A DNA stretch of 64,000 bases, from NCBI GenBank assembly GCA_021811105.1, contig JAJZPM010000001.1:186001-250000 (forward strand), written 5' to 3'. The notes beneath the pieces are model-generated. The model searched no databases and was not told the origin of the DNA. It worked only from the letters and a program-made list of their open reading frames with translations. This DNA comes from Nitrospirota bacterium. GTDB taxonomy: Bacteria; Nitrospirota; Thermodesulfovibrionia; Thermodesulfovibrionales; UBA6898. Shown here in pieces: positions 24,857 through 32,476 of this stretch. Positions within the stretch are counted from its first letter, which is position 1. Each line of letters begins with the position of its first letter. The translations under genes were made by a program, and so were the position numbers.

Positions 24857-25140
24857 GTGAAGAGATGGCAATATGGGAGAACCGGGCAGGGGTACTGGAC
24901 AAAATGCGGCTGTTTGTTCCAGAATTATTCGACTAATTCATGACGGGACTGCATGGCGCGAGTTTGTCGAAGTCAGGGGCTGACTCCGGTGATAAAGATC
25001 GGAATGGATCGAGATATGAGAACGGATAGCCGGGCATTTTTCATGTCGCAACTTTGTCGCAAAAATTATGAAAAATAGTGCAAATTACGGCAAATTATGG
25101 GAAGATAAACCTAATAAAATCAAATAGTTAGACTATTCAG

Positions 25141-25191
25141 GTTCGCTTGGGGTGCGAGTGGTCGCCTGTTCAAATCAGGTCGCCCCGACCA
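25141..25191 (+). tRNA. 3' half of tRNA-Pro(GGG), partial
   Basis: The 51 bases fold as the end of a tRNA. The anticodon arm has stem TTCGC/GCGAG and loop TTGGGGT, which places GGG at positions 34-36. A variable region follows, then the T arm (GCCTG, TTCAAAT, CAGGT), the 3' acceptor strand CGCCCCG, discriminator A and encoded CCA. The acceptor 5' strand and D arm are missing, and the sequence to the left does not supply them, so it cannot make a tRNA. This is the classic footprint left at the end of an integrative element that uses a tRNA 3' end as its attachment site. Confidence 0.85.
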
Positions 25192-25196
25192 TGTAA

Positions 25197-25242
25197 CCCT
25201 CTGAATCTAAGAACAAAAAAGAGATTCAGAGGGTTTTCTTTT
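25197..25242 (+). terminator. Intrinsic terminator after the half tRNA
   Basis: CCCTCTGAATCT (25197-25208) pairs perfectly with AGATTCAGAGGG (25222-25233), followed by TTTTCTTTT. It stands directly behind the CCA end, where a tRNA terminator belongs, so it was probably carried along with the tRNA end. Confidence 0.85.
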
Positions 25243-25417
25243 GCCTTGGGAAAATAAGCGATGTCGCGACACATATCAAAAAACCTTTTTTTGCGTTTGA
25301 GAATCTTCGGTAAAAAATCCCAGAAATACGTGCACTTTTTTTTCGGACGGAGATCATCTGCAACAATAAGATATTCGCATAAGAAGCGAGTGGGCAGCCC
25401 GTTCAGTTCTTTCTTTA

Positions 25418-25636
25418 TTGACAAGGGCAGCCGGCATGCCACCAAGCATGAAGGCGCCACCAATGGACCTGATCAAAGCCCATCGCCTGAAAGCAGCCGA
25501 CTCTGTCTATCTTGCAACGGCCGTGAGCATTCAGCGACATGTTAAGGAATGCCCGCTTCTTATCAGCAGCGGCCAGGAACTCTTGGCTGCGGAAAGTAAA
25601 GATGGATTGCTAGTCAGCGATCCTGAAGTCAAGTAA
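25418..25636 (+). pseudogene. C-terminal remnant of a PIN-domain toxin
   Basis: An open frame of about 72 codons ends at 25636. Its last 55 residues (IKAHRLKAADSVYLATAVSI, then LLISSGQELLAAESKDGLLV and DPEVK) match the C-terminal half of PIN-domain VapC-like nucleases. These end with a conserved acidic AADSVYLATA helix and an ISSG..LL..A strand. The N-terminal half with the first catalytic Asp is missing, and no antitoxin is in front. A TTGACA-like box precedes it in a setting that resembles the front of the intact toxin-antitoxin pair behind the right repeat. Confidence 0.6.
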
Positions 25637-25649
25637 GGCCGGACCGAAA

Positions 25650-25886
25650 GTAGCATATCTTGTCGCACTTTTGACGACGGTGCCAGTTTTCGCTGCATCT
25701 TCAACAGCTATATATTTTGAAATTATTCCTCAAAACCCAATACCCGCTGACGATATAAAAATCACGACTTATTTTCCAGAAGGGCCTTATGTCAATACTC
25801 ACTCGCACTCTGTCGTAAGTAATCAGATAGTGTACGTGAAAATGTCGAGACTTTTTTACGACATATGTCGATTCTATAGCGCTTGA
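25650..25886 (+). pseudogene. Remnant of a secreted-protein gene without a start codon
   Basis: A frame without a start codon reads KVAYLVALLTTVPVFAASS, which looks like a signal peptide. Continuing after ST it gives AIYFEIIPQNPIPADDIKI, then TTYFPEGPYVNTHSH, and the family pattern is lost after about 25840. It seems to be the first third of a secreted protein, cut on both sides. I cannot name the protein. It lies between the PIN remnant and the sigma-54 activator. Confidence 0.3.
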
Positions 25887-25954
25887 TTTTGTCGTAGCTT
25901 TGGGGTTTGAAGCGCAGCGCAGTATATAGACTTTTCACGAACTTATCACAGAGA

Positions 25955-26005
25955 TGAAATCGTAACAATAACTACGTTATAATTCTGACAGGCAATAAAT
26001 GTCAG
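25955..26005 (+). promoter_or_regulatory. Possible promoter and inverted repeat before the sigma-54 activator
   Basis: TATAAT at 25978-25983 is a perfect -10 box; the -35 near 25955-25960 (TGAAAT) is weak. Directly after it, CTGACA (25985-25990) and TGTCAG (26000-26005) form an inverted repeat in the leader, which might be an operator. The ATG of the activator is at 26027. Confidence 0.35.
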
Positions 26006-26026
26006 GAGAGGGGACTGAGGCAAAGT

Positions 26027-28198
26027 ATGAAAAAGGGTTATCTGTCAGATCAGGGAATGTGTGATCCTGAAGAACGTCTGAGGTTTGAGGAGCTGATCTC
26101 TGATCTTTCTTCTCATTTTATGAAACTGGACCGCACTGAGGTCGGTCCTGAGATCGAGAAGGCCCTGCAGAAGATACTTGAGTTTTTCGATGTTGACCGC
26201 TGCGCTCTCTTCAAGGTCTCCCAGATAAAAAAGGTGGTTGAGATCCTTTATCTGGTCGACAGGCCGGAGCAGATGCCGGTGCCGCCTGATATGGATGCTG
26301 TCAGGCTTTTCCCCTGGTGCTACGATGAGTTGGTGCTGAAAGGCAACGTCCTTCCGATCAAGGTCGTAGAGGTGCTGCCTGAGGAGGCAAACGTTGATAA
26401 GGCCAGTTTTGAGTCCCTGGGCATCAGGTCTATACTGCTGCTCCCTCTTCAGGTGGTGGGAGTTGTCCATTACATTATTTCTATCGCTTCTTCCATGGGC
26501 AGAAATAAATGGCAGGAGGAATGCATTCCCCGGCTCCGCCTCTTGGGCGAGGTATTTGTAGGAGCGCTTGAAAGGAATAAAAACAGTCTGGAGCTGGAGG
26601 AAAGATTTCGTTTTGAGACCCTCATCTCTGGCATTTCAGCGCGGTTGATCAAAGTGCCCCACAACAAGGTGGATCAGGAGATTGAGCGCGCGCTGCAGAA
26701 GATGCTCGAATTTTTTCAGGTTGACCGCTGCGGCCTGCTTCAGACATGGGGTGACAGGAAGACATGGATGGTTGCTTTTGCCGCCTATGCTGAGGGTGTT
26801 CCAAGGGCCCCTGAAAAGACCGAACTTCCTATGAGTCTGTTCCCGTGGGTCACCAGACGCCTTGTGGAAAGACAGGAAGTCAATCAGCTTAATACAGTTG
26901 ATGAGCTGCCTGCTGAGGCAGACATTGACAAGCAGACATACCGTGAATGGGGCATCAGGTCAACCCTGGACATCCCTATTCTGATGGGCGGACATACTGA
27001 TTACGTTCTTGCCATCAATGCCATGTTGCATGAATGCGCATGGCCGGAAGATTATATCCCGCGGCTCAGGCTTTTGGGAGAGGCATTTGTAAATGCCCTT
27101 GAACGCGGGCGAGTTGAAGAAGAAATGAATAAGGCCCGATCAGAGATCGAAGAGCTGAATGAGAGGCTCAAGGTCGAAAACGTATATCTCAGAAAAGAGG
27201 CCTCCAAACAGGAGGTCTTCAATAAAATCATCGAACAGAGTGATGCGATCAGGTATGTCAAATATCGGGTGCAGCAGGTCGCTCCCACTAATGCCACGGC
27301 CTTGATCTTCGGTGAGACCGGCACAGGCAAGGGGCTATTTGCTCATCTGATCCATGAGCTGAGCGGAAGAAAGGACAAACCTTTTGTTACTGTCGGTTGT
27401 GCAGCTCTTCCCGCAAACCTGATCGAGAGCGAACTCTTCGGAAGGGAGAAGGGCGCCTTTACCGGCGCGCAGGAGCGGCAGATCGGCCGGTTTGAGTTTG
27501 CTGACGGCGGCACGCTTTTTCTTGACGAGATAGGAGAGTTGCCGCTGGAACTCCAGGTAAAGTTGCTGCGTGTGATCGAAGACGGAGAATTTGAACGTCT
27601 TGGCAGTTCCCAGACCAGAAAAGTGGATGTGCGGCTTATTGCAGCAACAAACAGAAATCTGGAGGAAGAGATAAGACAGGGAAGGTTCAGGCAGGACCTT
27701 TTTTTCCGTTTGAGCGTATTCCCCCTCACTATCCCTCCGCTCAGACAGCGCAGGGATGACATTCCTTTTCTTGTAAAGCAGTATCTGGAGGAGTTTGGCA
27801 GGAGACATGGAAAGCAGAATCTCGCAATTTCAGAAGATGCCATGAAAAGGCTGCAGGAATATTCCTGGCCAGGAAATGTGAGGGAATTGCTGAATGTTCT
27901 TGAACGCGCTGTCATCATCAGCCGGGGTCCGATGGTGCAGATAGATCCTTTGCTGCAGGCAGATCCTGACAGCAAATTGCACGCCGGCCGTTCAGAGGAG
28001 AGGCCAGCGGTGAAGACAGAGAAAACACCCGCAGCCACGGAGCTTGCCGGTGTGGAACGGGAGCATATTCTGATAATGCTTAAAGCCTCGGGATGGAAGG
28101 TGGAGGGCGCAAATGGGGCTGCTGCAAAGCTCGGCATGAACCCGAGCACCCTGAGGGCGAGGATAAGAAAACTCGGAATAAAACGGCCAGGGGCGTAG
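26027..28198 (+). CDS. Sigma-54-dependent transcriptional activator with tandem GAF domains
   Basis: The protein has 723 residues. Two related GAF-type domains come first (about 15-185 and 195-365); they share the pattern EIEKALQKILEFFDVDRCAL / EIERALQKMLEFFQVDRCGL. A coiled linker (about 365-405) leads to the AAA+ domain with Walker A GETGTGKG, the sigma-54 contact loop GAFTGA, GGTLFLDEIGELPLE (Walker B) and the arginine region FRQDLFFRL. The C-terminus is a Fis-type helix-turn-helix (GAAAKLGMNPSTLRARIRKL). This is the FhlA-like layout, in which the GAF domains bind a small effector. A sigma-54 promoter and an inverted repeat lie just downstream, so it most likely controls the operon that follows. 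Confidence 0.93.
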   Translation: MKKGYLSDQGMCDPEERLRFEELISDLSSHFMKLDRTEVGPEIEKALQKILEFFDVDRCALFKVSQIKKVVEILYLVDRPEQMPVPPDMDAVRLFPWCYDELVLKGNVLPIKVVEVLPEEANVDKASFESLGIRSILLLPLQVVGVVHYIISIASSMGRNKWQEECIPRLRLLGEVFVGALERNKNSLELEERFRFETLISGISARLIKVPHNKVDQEIERALQKMLEFFQVDRCGLLQTWGDRKTWMVAFAAYAEGVPRAPEKTELPMSLFPWVTRRLVERQEVNQLNTVDELPAEADIDKQTYREWGIRSTLDIPILMGGHTDYVLAINAMLHECAWPEDYIPRLRLLGEAFVNALERGRVEEEMNKARSEIEELNERLKVENVYLRKEASKQEVFNKIIEQSDAIRYVKYRVQQVAPTNATALIFGETGTGKGLFAHLIHELSGRKDKPFVTVGCAALPANLIESELFGREKGAFTGAQERQIGRFEFADGGTLFLDEIGELPLELQVKLLRVIEDGEFERLGSSQTRKVDVRLIAATNRNLEEEIRQGRFRQDLFFRLSVFPLTIPPLRQRRDDIPFLVKQYLEEFGRRHGKQNLAISEDAMKRLQEYSWPGNVRELLNVLERAVIISRGPMVQIDPLLQADPDSKLHAGRSEERPAVKTEKTPAATELAGVEREHILIMLKASGWKVEGANGAAAKLGMNPSTLRARIRKLGIKRPGA

Positions 28199-28219
28199 TG
28201 TAAAAGAACAAATGCTTGC

Positions 28220-28235
28220 CCGCCATATGTGGCGG
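28220..28235. promoter_or_regulatory. Inverted repeat, candidate enhancer (UAS) for the sigma-54 activator
   Basis: CCGCCA and TGGCGG form a perfect inverted repeat around TATG. It lies 21 bases after the activator gene and about 120 bases before the -24 box, the usual distance of an NtrC-type upstream activating sequence. No T-run follows, so a terminator is less likely. Confidence 0.45.
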
Positions 28236-28354
28236 TAGCCGTCATATTTAGCTGTTTATTACATACCTGCTGTTTTGGTCTGTAAGTTTCAATCTTAGAA
28301 TAATCTTTTAAATTCAATCAGATCTACTCCCATTTCCCTGATATTCATATAGCA

Positions 28355-28368
28355 GGCACTGCTCTTGC
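28355..28368 (+). promoter_or_regulatory. Sigma-54 (-24/-12) promoter
   Basis: GGCACTGCTCTTGC has the invariant GG and GC dinucleotides at exactly the required spacing within the consensus GGCACnnnnnTTGC. Transcription would begin near 28380, about 44 bases before the ATG at 28424. It is the only good match I noticed in the island's intergenic spaces. Confidence 0.7.
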
Positions 28369-28423
28369 TTTGCTTGCTTTTATATCTGACTGATCGCAAT
28401 CTTATCTTCATCATGAGGTAAAC

Positions 28424-28738
28424 ATGGTCACTATTATTGTTATTGTCAGAGTCATCCCAGAAAAGCGCGAGGAGTTTCTGCAGACGGCTAGGACTCTAAA
28501 GCAGGATATGCTGAAGGTAGAGGGTGTAAAGAGAATAATCCTCTATCAGGACATGGAAGACCGTGAAAGGTTTCTCCTGATCGTGGAGTGGACCACACCT
28601 GAGGGTATGGATAAATATCTGCATTCAGAGAACTTCAGGGTGCTCATAGGAGCGTTAAGGGTCTTGGCGGCAAAGTCGGAAGTGACCTTCAGTCTCTTGC
28701 CTGACGATGGCGAAAAGATCGCGGAGATTGCGATATAA
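28424..28738 (+). CDS. Antibiotic biosynthesis monooxygenase (ABM) family, quinol-monooxygenase-like
   Basis: The protein has 104 residues, one ABM domain. It opens with IIVIVRVIPEKREEFLQTAR, continues with GVKRIILYQDMEDRERFLLIVEWTT, and has the typical YLHSENFRVLIGAL helix. Such small ferredoxin-fold proteins oxidise quinols or polyketides without a cofactor, or only bind such compounds. It is the first gene behind the sigma-54 promoter. This suggests that the inducer, or the compound made free by the sulfatases, is aromatic; that link is inference. Confidence 0.8.
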   Translation: MVTIIVIVRVIPEKREEFLQTARTLKQDMLKVEGVKRIILYQDMEDRERFLLIVEWTTPEGMDKYLHSENFRVLIGALRVLAAKSEVTFSLLPDDGEKIAEIAI

Positions 28739-28803
28739 AGCTCGGGAAAAATAAGTGGAGGATAACTATGAAAAAGACTATCAAACAAAACAGAGGAGGA
28801 TTC

Positions 28804-29220
28804 ATGAAAAGATTTGCGGTAGCATTGACAGTTTGCTGTATGGTCGGGCTTTTATCCGGAGCAGCGTTTGCAGCGGAAAAGGGCATTGTAGAGACAGTTG
28901 CCGAGGGCTGCAAGAAAGAGATTGATACATATTGTAAAGACGTAAAGCCGGGCGAGGGCCGAGTCCTTGCCTGTCTATATGCCAGACAAGACAAACTCTC
29001 AGGCAGATGCGAATATGCGCTCTATGATGCGGCCTCACAGCTTGAGAGGGTGATCACGGCTATAACCTATCTGGCGAATGAATGTCGGGACGACCTCAAG
29101 ACATACTGCTCTGCTGTCAAGCCTGGAGAAGGCAGACTGCTTGACTGCATTGACAGGAACAAGGCAAAGGTCACCAAAAGGTGCAATCAGGCGATCAAGG
29201 ATGTCGGACTGAATAAATAG
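28804..29220 (+). CDS. Secreted protein with two GLG1-type Cys-rich repeats
   Basis: The protein has 138 residues from ATG 28804, preceded by GAGGAGGA. An in-frame ATG at 28768 also has a ribosome site and would add 12 residues. The signal peptide ends at AFA. The mature part has two copies of a Cys motif: GCKKEIDTYCKDVKPGEGRV with ACL, and ECRDDLKTYCSAVKPGEGRL with DCI. This is the Cys_rich_FGFR (GLG1) repeat, seen in small secreted bacterial proteins of unknown role. The cysteines probably form disulfides in the periplasm. Confidence 0.8.
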   Translation: MKRFAVALTVCCMVGLLSGAAFAAEKGIVETVAEGCKKEIDTYCKDVKPGEGRVLACLYARQDKLSGRCEYALYDAASQLERVITAITYLANECRDDLKTYCSAVKPGEGRLLDCIDRNKAKVTKRCNQAIKDVGLNK

Positions 29221-29234
29221 GGGAATATGGAATT

Positions 29235-30056
29235 ATGAATAAAGTAAATCTTGTATCAATAGTTGTTATGGTGCTGTTGTGTATGGCTGCTCCCTTATGG
29301 GCAGAGGAAGGGGGCGACGGTGAAAAAGACAAGACTTACGAGCTGCAGAAGAAGCTGGAAAATCCTGTGGCCAACATGATCTCTGTGCCCTTCCAGAACA
29401 ACTGGGATTTCGGCATCGGCCCGGCCAACGCCATGCGTTACACGCTTAATGTCCAGCCTGTGATCCCCTTTGAGTTGAGCAAGGACTGGAACCTGATCAC
29501 GCGCACCATCGTGCCCTACATCTACGCTGAATCGCCTGTGGAGGGCGGTGACGACAAGTCAGGCCTGGGCGACATTACGCAGAGTTTTCTGTTATCGCCT
29601 GTCAAACCGGTCAACGGCTGGATTCTGGCTTTCGGTCCTATTCTGCGGTATCCCACGGCCACGGACGATGCGCTGGGCGGCGAGAAGTGGGGTGCAGGGC
29701 CGCAGGTGTTGGCGCTCCAGCAGAACGCAGGATGGACCTACGGCGCGCTGGTCTATCACCTCTGGTCGTTTGCAGGTAGCGACAGCCGAAGCGATTTGAA
29801 TCAGACTTGGCTCCAACTGTTCCTCTCCCGCGCGTTCAAGAAGACGCATACGACCGTAGGAGTAAGCAGTGAGTCTTCCTATGACTGGGAAGCCCATGAA
29901 TGGACCGTGCCGATCAGCGTAAAGGTCGGTCAGTTGATCAGAATCGGGAAGCAACCGGTCAAGTTGGGCCTCTCCGCGATCTATTACGCTGTGCGGCCTG
30001 ACAACGGACCGGACTGTGGCATACGGTTTGAGGTCACATTACCGTTTCCAAAATAG
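29235..30056 (+). CDS. Outer-membrane beta-barrel protein of the phenol-degradation (MetA) type
   Basis: The protein has 273 residues with a signal peptide ending near WAEE. The rest alternates hydrophobic and polar residues as in a beta-barrel, with NVQPVIPFELSKDWNLITR, then GLGDITQSFLLSPVKP, and a C-terminal strand EVTLPFPK. It resembles the family named MetA-pathway of phenol degradation/transporter, thought to be small outer-membrane channels for hydrophobic or aromatic compounds. It starts 14 bases after the Cys-repeat gene and 29 bases before the first sulfatase. Confidence 0.7.
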   Translation: MNKVNLVSIVVMVLLCMAAPLWAEEGGDGEKDKTYELQKKLENPVANMISVPFQNNWDFGIGPANAMRYTLNVQPVIPFELSKDWNLITRTIVPYIYAESPVEGGDDKSGLGDITQSFLLSPVKPVNGWILAFGPILRYPTATDDALGGEKWGAGPQVLALQQNAGWTYGALVYHLWSFAGSDSRSDLNQTWLQLFLSRAFKKTHTTVGVSSESSYDWEAHEWTVPISVKVGQLIRIGKQPVKLGLSAIYYAVRPDNGPDCGIRFEVTLPFPK

Positions 30057-30085
30057 ACCGGATGGAAAAGCAAAGGAGGAAAATT

Positions 30086-32413
30086 ATGAAAGATAAGAAG
30101 TTAAGACAGTTGATGGCATGCACCTCTGCAGGCGCTTTGCTCATGAGTGGCCTGGGCGCAGTGTGCCCGTCAGAAACAGGAGCGCAGGAAGTCCTGCCCC
30201 GACCAGAACAACCCTTCAAGGGAAAGATTGACCGCTTCTACAAGGACTCCACGCCGGACTGGTCGCCGGCCGCACCGGTGCTGCCGCCCGCGAACGCCCC
30301 CAATATTGTCGTCATCGTCCTGGACGACATCGGCTTCGGCCAGTTGGGCAGCTACGGCGGTTCGATCCAGACGCCAAACATGGATAGGCTGGCCGCAGAT
30401 GGGCTGCGTTACAACAGCTTTCACACCGCGGCGCTGTCCTCGCCCTCCCGGGCAGCCCTGCTCACCGGGCGCAACCATCACTCGGTGGCCATGAGTACGA
30501 TCTCCGAAGTCGGCACCGGCTTCCCGTCGAGCTACGGCGCCATCCCTAAGAGTTCCGCCACCGTGGCCGAGGTGCTGAAGCAGAATGGTTACAACACCTT
30601 TGCCCTGGGCAAGTGGCATCTGGCGCCTTACTGGTCCTACACGGCAGCCGGACCGTTCGACCGCTGGCCGCTGGGCATGGGTTTCGAACGCTACTACGGT
30701 TTTCTCAGCGGCGAAACCGACCAGTGGGCACCAGGCCTTTGGTATGACAATCACCGCATCCCGACGCCGACCCGGCCCGGCTATCATCTGAGCGAAGACC
30801 TCGTGGACAAGTCCATCGAGTTCATCCACGACCAACAGCAGGCCAACACCGGACGACCGTTCTTCCTTTACCTCGCCTTCGGCGCCGCGCACGCGCCGTT
30901 GCACGCGCCGAAAGCATATATCGAGAAATACAAGGGCAAGTTCGACCAGGGCTGGGACCGGGAGCGCGAGCTCGTCCTCGAACGGCAGAAGAAGCTGGGC
31001 ATTGTCCCGGCCAACACCGTGCTGCCCGAGCGCAACCCGGGCGTCAAGCCGTGGGCCGAGTTGTCCGTTGATGAGAAGAGGCTCTTCGCACGCCTGCAGG
31101 AGACCTACGCCGGCTTTGTCGACCACGCCGACGCCCAAATCGGCAGGCTGCTGACTACACTGAGCGATATGAAGCTAATGGACAACACGCTCATCGTCGT
31201 CGTCTCCGACAACGGGGCCAGCCAGGAGAGCGGGCCGAACGGCGTGACCAACACCGACCGCTACCGCAACTACCTGCCCATGTCGGTGGCGGAGATGCTG
31301 AAGGAGTACGACGACATCGGGGGGCGGAAGACTGATCCGGGTTACCCGATCGGCTGGTCCATGGCCGGCAATACTCCATTCAAGCGCTGGAAGCAGGACG
31401 TACATCGCGGCGGCACAGCCGACCCCTTCATCGTCCATTGGCCGAAGGGCATCCAGGACAAGGGCGCCATCCGCACACAGTTCCACCACTTGACCGACAT
31501 CGTTCCGACGCTGCTGGAGGTGACGGGCATCCCCATGCCGTCGTCGGTCAACGGTGTCGCCCAGAAACCGCTGGAAGGCGTGAGCATGGCCTACACCTTT
31601 GCCAACGCCAAGGCGCCCACCCGCAAGACCGCGCAATACTTCGAGATGTTCGGCAGCCGAGCCATATGGAGCCAGGGCTGGATGGCTACGGTCTGGCACA
31701 AGAAGGGCGACGACATCGACCGCGACCAGTGGGAGCTGTACAATCTTGATGAGGACTTTTCGCAGAGCAACAACCTGGCTGCCAAACACCCGGACAAGCT
31801 GAGAGAAATGCAGGATCTCTGGTGGACCGAGGCCGGCAAATTCGGTGTGCTGCCTATAGACGACCGCCGTTACGAACGTCTCGCTGACACCACGCGTCCG
31901 AAGGCGTCGTTGCCGAAGGAGAGCTACACGTTTTATCCCGGCACCTCACCCATCCCTGTGGTTGCGGCGCCGCGCGTGCTGAATGTCTCGCACCGCATTA
32001 CCGCCGAAGTCGAAATCCCGGCAAAAGGGGCTGAGGGTATACTGCTCTGTCTCGGCACGGAGTTCGGCGGCTGGAGCCTCTTCGTGAAGGACGGGAAGCT
32101 CGTGTACGCCCACAACTACCTCAAGATACAGGAGTTCAAGATCAAGTCCACGACCGATGTGCCGAAGGGCAAGGCGACCCTGGCCTACGAGTTCACAAAG
32201 ACCGGTGAGAACGTGGGCACGGGCCGTCTCTTCATCAACGGCAAGCTGGCGGGCGAGCTGGCGGGCATCAAGACGGCGGCCAACGATTACGCCGCGGCGG
32301 CCGAGGGATTGCAGGTGGGCCGCGGTTGGGCCACGCCGGTCAGCCACGACTATGAGGGTTCGTTCCAGTTCACCGGCAAGCTGGAATCGGTGACCATCAC
32401 AATTTTGAAATGA
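30086..32413 (+). CDS. Periplasmic arylsulfatase, Ser-type (first of two)
   Basis: The protein has 775 residues from ATG 30086, which follows AAAGGAGG; an ATG eight codons upstream is also in frame. A signal peptide covers about 1-33. Metal ligands Asp80-Asp81 sit in VIVLDDIGFGQLGSYGG. The sulfatase signature is SSPSRAALLTGR, so the residue to become formylglycine is Ser118. Further conserved parts are LGKWHL and VVVSDNGASQE. The size and C-terminal domain match the long arylsulfatases such as mycobacterial AtsA/AtsD. It hydrolyses sulfate esters, probably on aromatic or lipid substrates. Ser-type enzymes need a radical SAM maturase, present at 35760. GC content is higher than in flanking genes. 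Confidence 0.92.
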   Translation: MKDKKLRQLMACTSAGALLMSGLGAVCPSETGAQEVLPRPEQPFKGKIDRFYKDSTPDWSPAAPVLPPANAPNIVVIVLDDIGFGQLGSYGGSIQTPNMDRLAADGLRYNSFHTAALSSPSRAALLTGRNHHSVAMSTISEVGTGFPSSYGAIPKSSATVAEVLKQNGYNTFALGKWHLAPYWSYTAAGPFDRWPLGMGFERYYGFLSGETDQWAPGLWYDNHRIPTPTRPGYHLSEDLVDKSIEFIHDQQQANTGRPFFLYLAFGAAHAPLHAPKAYIEKYKGKFDQGWDRERELVLERQKKLGIVPANTVLPERNPGVKPWAELSVDEKRLFARLQETYAGFVDHADAQIGRLLTTLSDMKLMDNTLIVVVSDNGASQESGPNGVTNTDRYRNYLPMSVAEMLKEYDDIGGRKTDPGYPIGWSMAGNTPFKRWKQDVHRGGTADPFIVHWPKGIQDKGAIRTQFHHLTDIVPTLLEVTGIPMPSSVNGVAQKPLEGVSMAYTFANAKAPTRKTAQYFEMFGSRAIWSQGWMATVWHKKGDDIDRDQWELYNLDEDFSQSNNLAAKHPDKLREMQDLWWTEAGKFGVLPIDDRRYERLADTTRPKASLPKESYTFYPGTSPIPVVAAPRVLNVSHRITAEVEIPAKGAEGILLCLGTEFGGWSLFVKDGKLVYAHNYLKIQEFKIKSTTDVPKGKATLAYEFTKTGENVGTGRLFINGKLAGELAGIKTAANDYAAAAEGLQVGRGWATPVSHDYEGSFQFTGKLESVTITILK

Positions 32414-32476
32414 TCCGAATAGATCGGGCAGATATATGGTAACTGAGAGCAAAACACAAATCACGGAGGAAGAGTT

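Larger units (their letters stand above)
25043..25392 (+). repeat. Left copy of the long island-end direct repeat
   Basis: This block is repeated at 61848-62197. It holds two TGTCGCAA boxes (25044 and 25053 onward), the near-identical stretch to the half tRNA, the identical 51-base tRNA piece, a hairpin terminator, GATGTCGCGACA at about 25260, and ATATTCGCATAAG near the right end (25371-25383). Identity is highest from 25043 to 25191; after the terminator it is patchy. The order of parts is the same in both copies. Confidence 0.85.
24857..26026. other. 1.17-kb intergenic region holding the left repeat and gene remnants
   Basis: Bases 24857-25010 show nothing I recognise. From about 25019 to 25392 lies the left copy of the island-end repeat, including the half tRNA and a terminator. 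A PIN-domain remnant (25418-25636) and a signal-peptide-like remnant (to 25886) follow, and then a possible promoter for the sigma-54 activator. Left of the half tRNA, both repeat copies share an open frame ending MSQLCRKNYEK, which may be the last codons of a lost integrase. Confidence 0.6.

Noticed and set aside
24857-25140. Complete tRNA-Pro gene
   Set aside because: The bases left of the anticodon arm do not form a D arm or an acceptor strand that pairs with CGCCCCG; only the 3' half is there.
25261-25545. 94-residue open frame starting MSRHISKNLFLRLR
   Set aside because: It runs out of frame over the PIN remnant and starts inside the repeat; no ribosome site or domain.
30170-31789. Long - strand open frames over the first sulfatase
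   Set aside because: High GC content leaves antisense frames open; the + strand frame has all sulfatase motifs.
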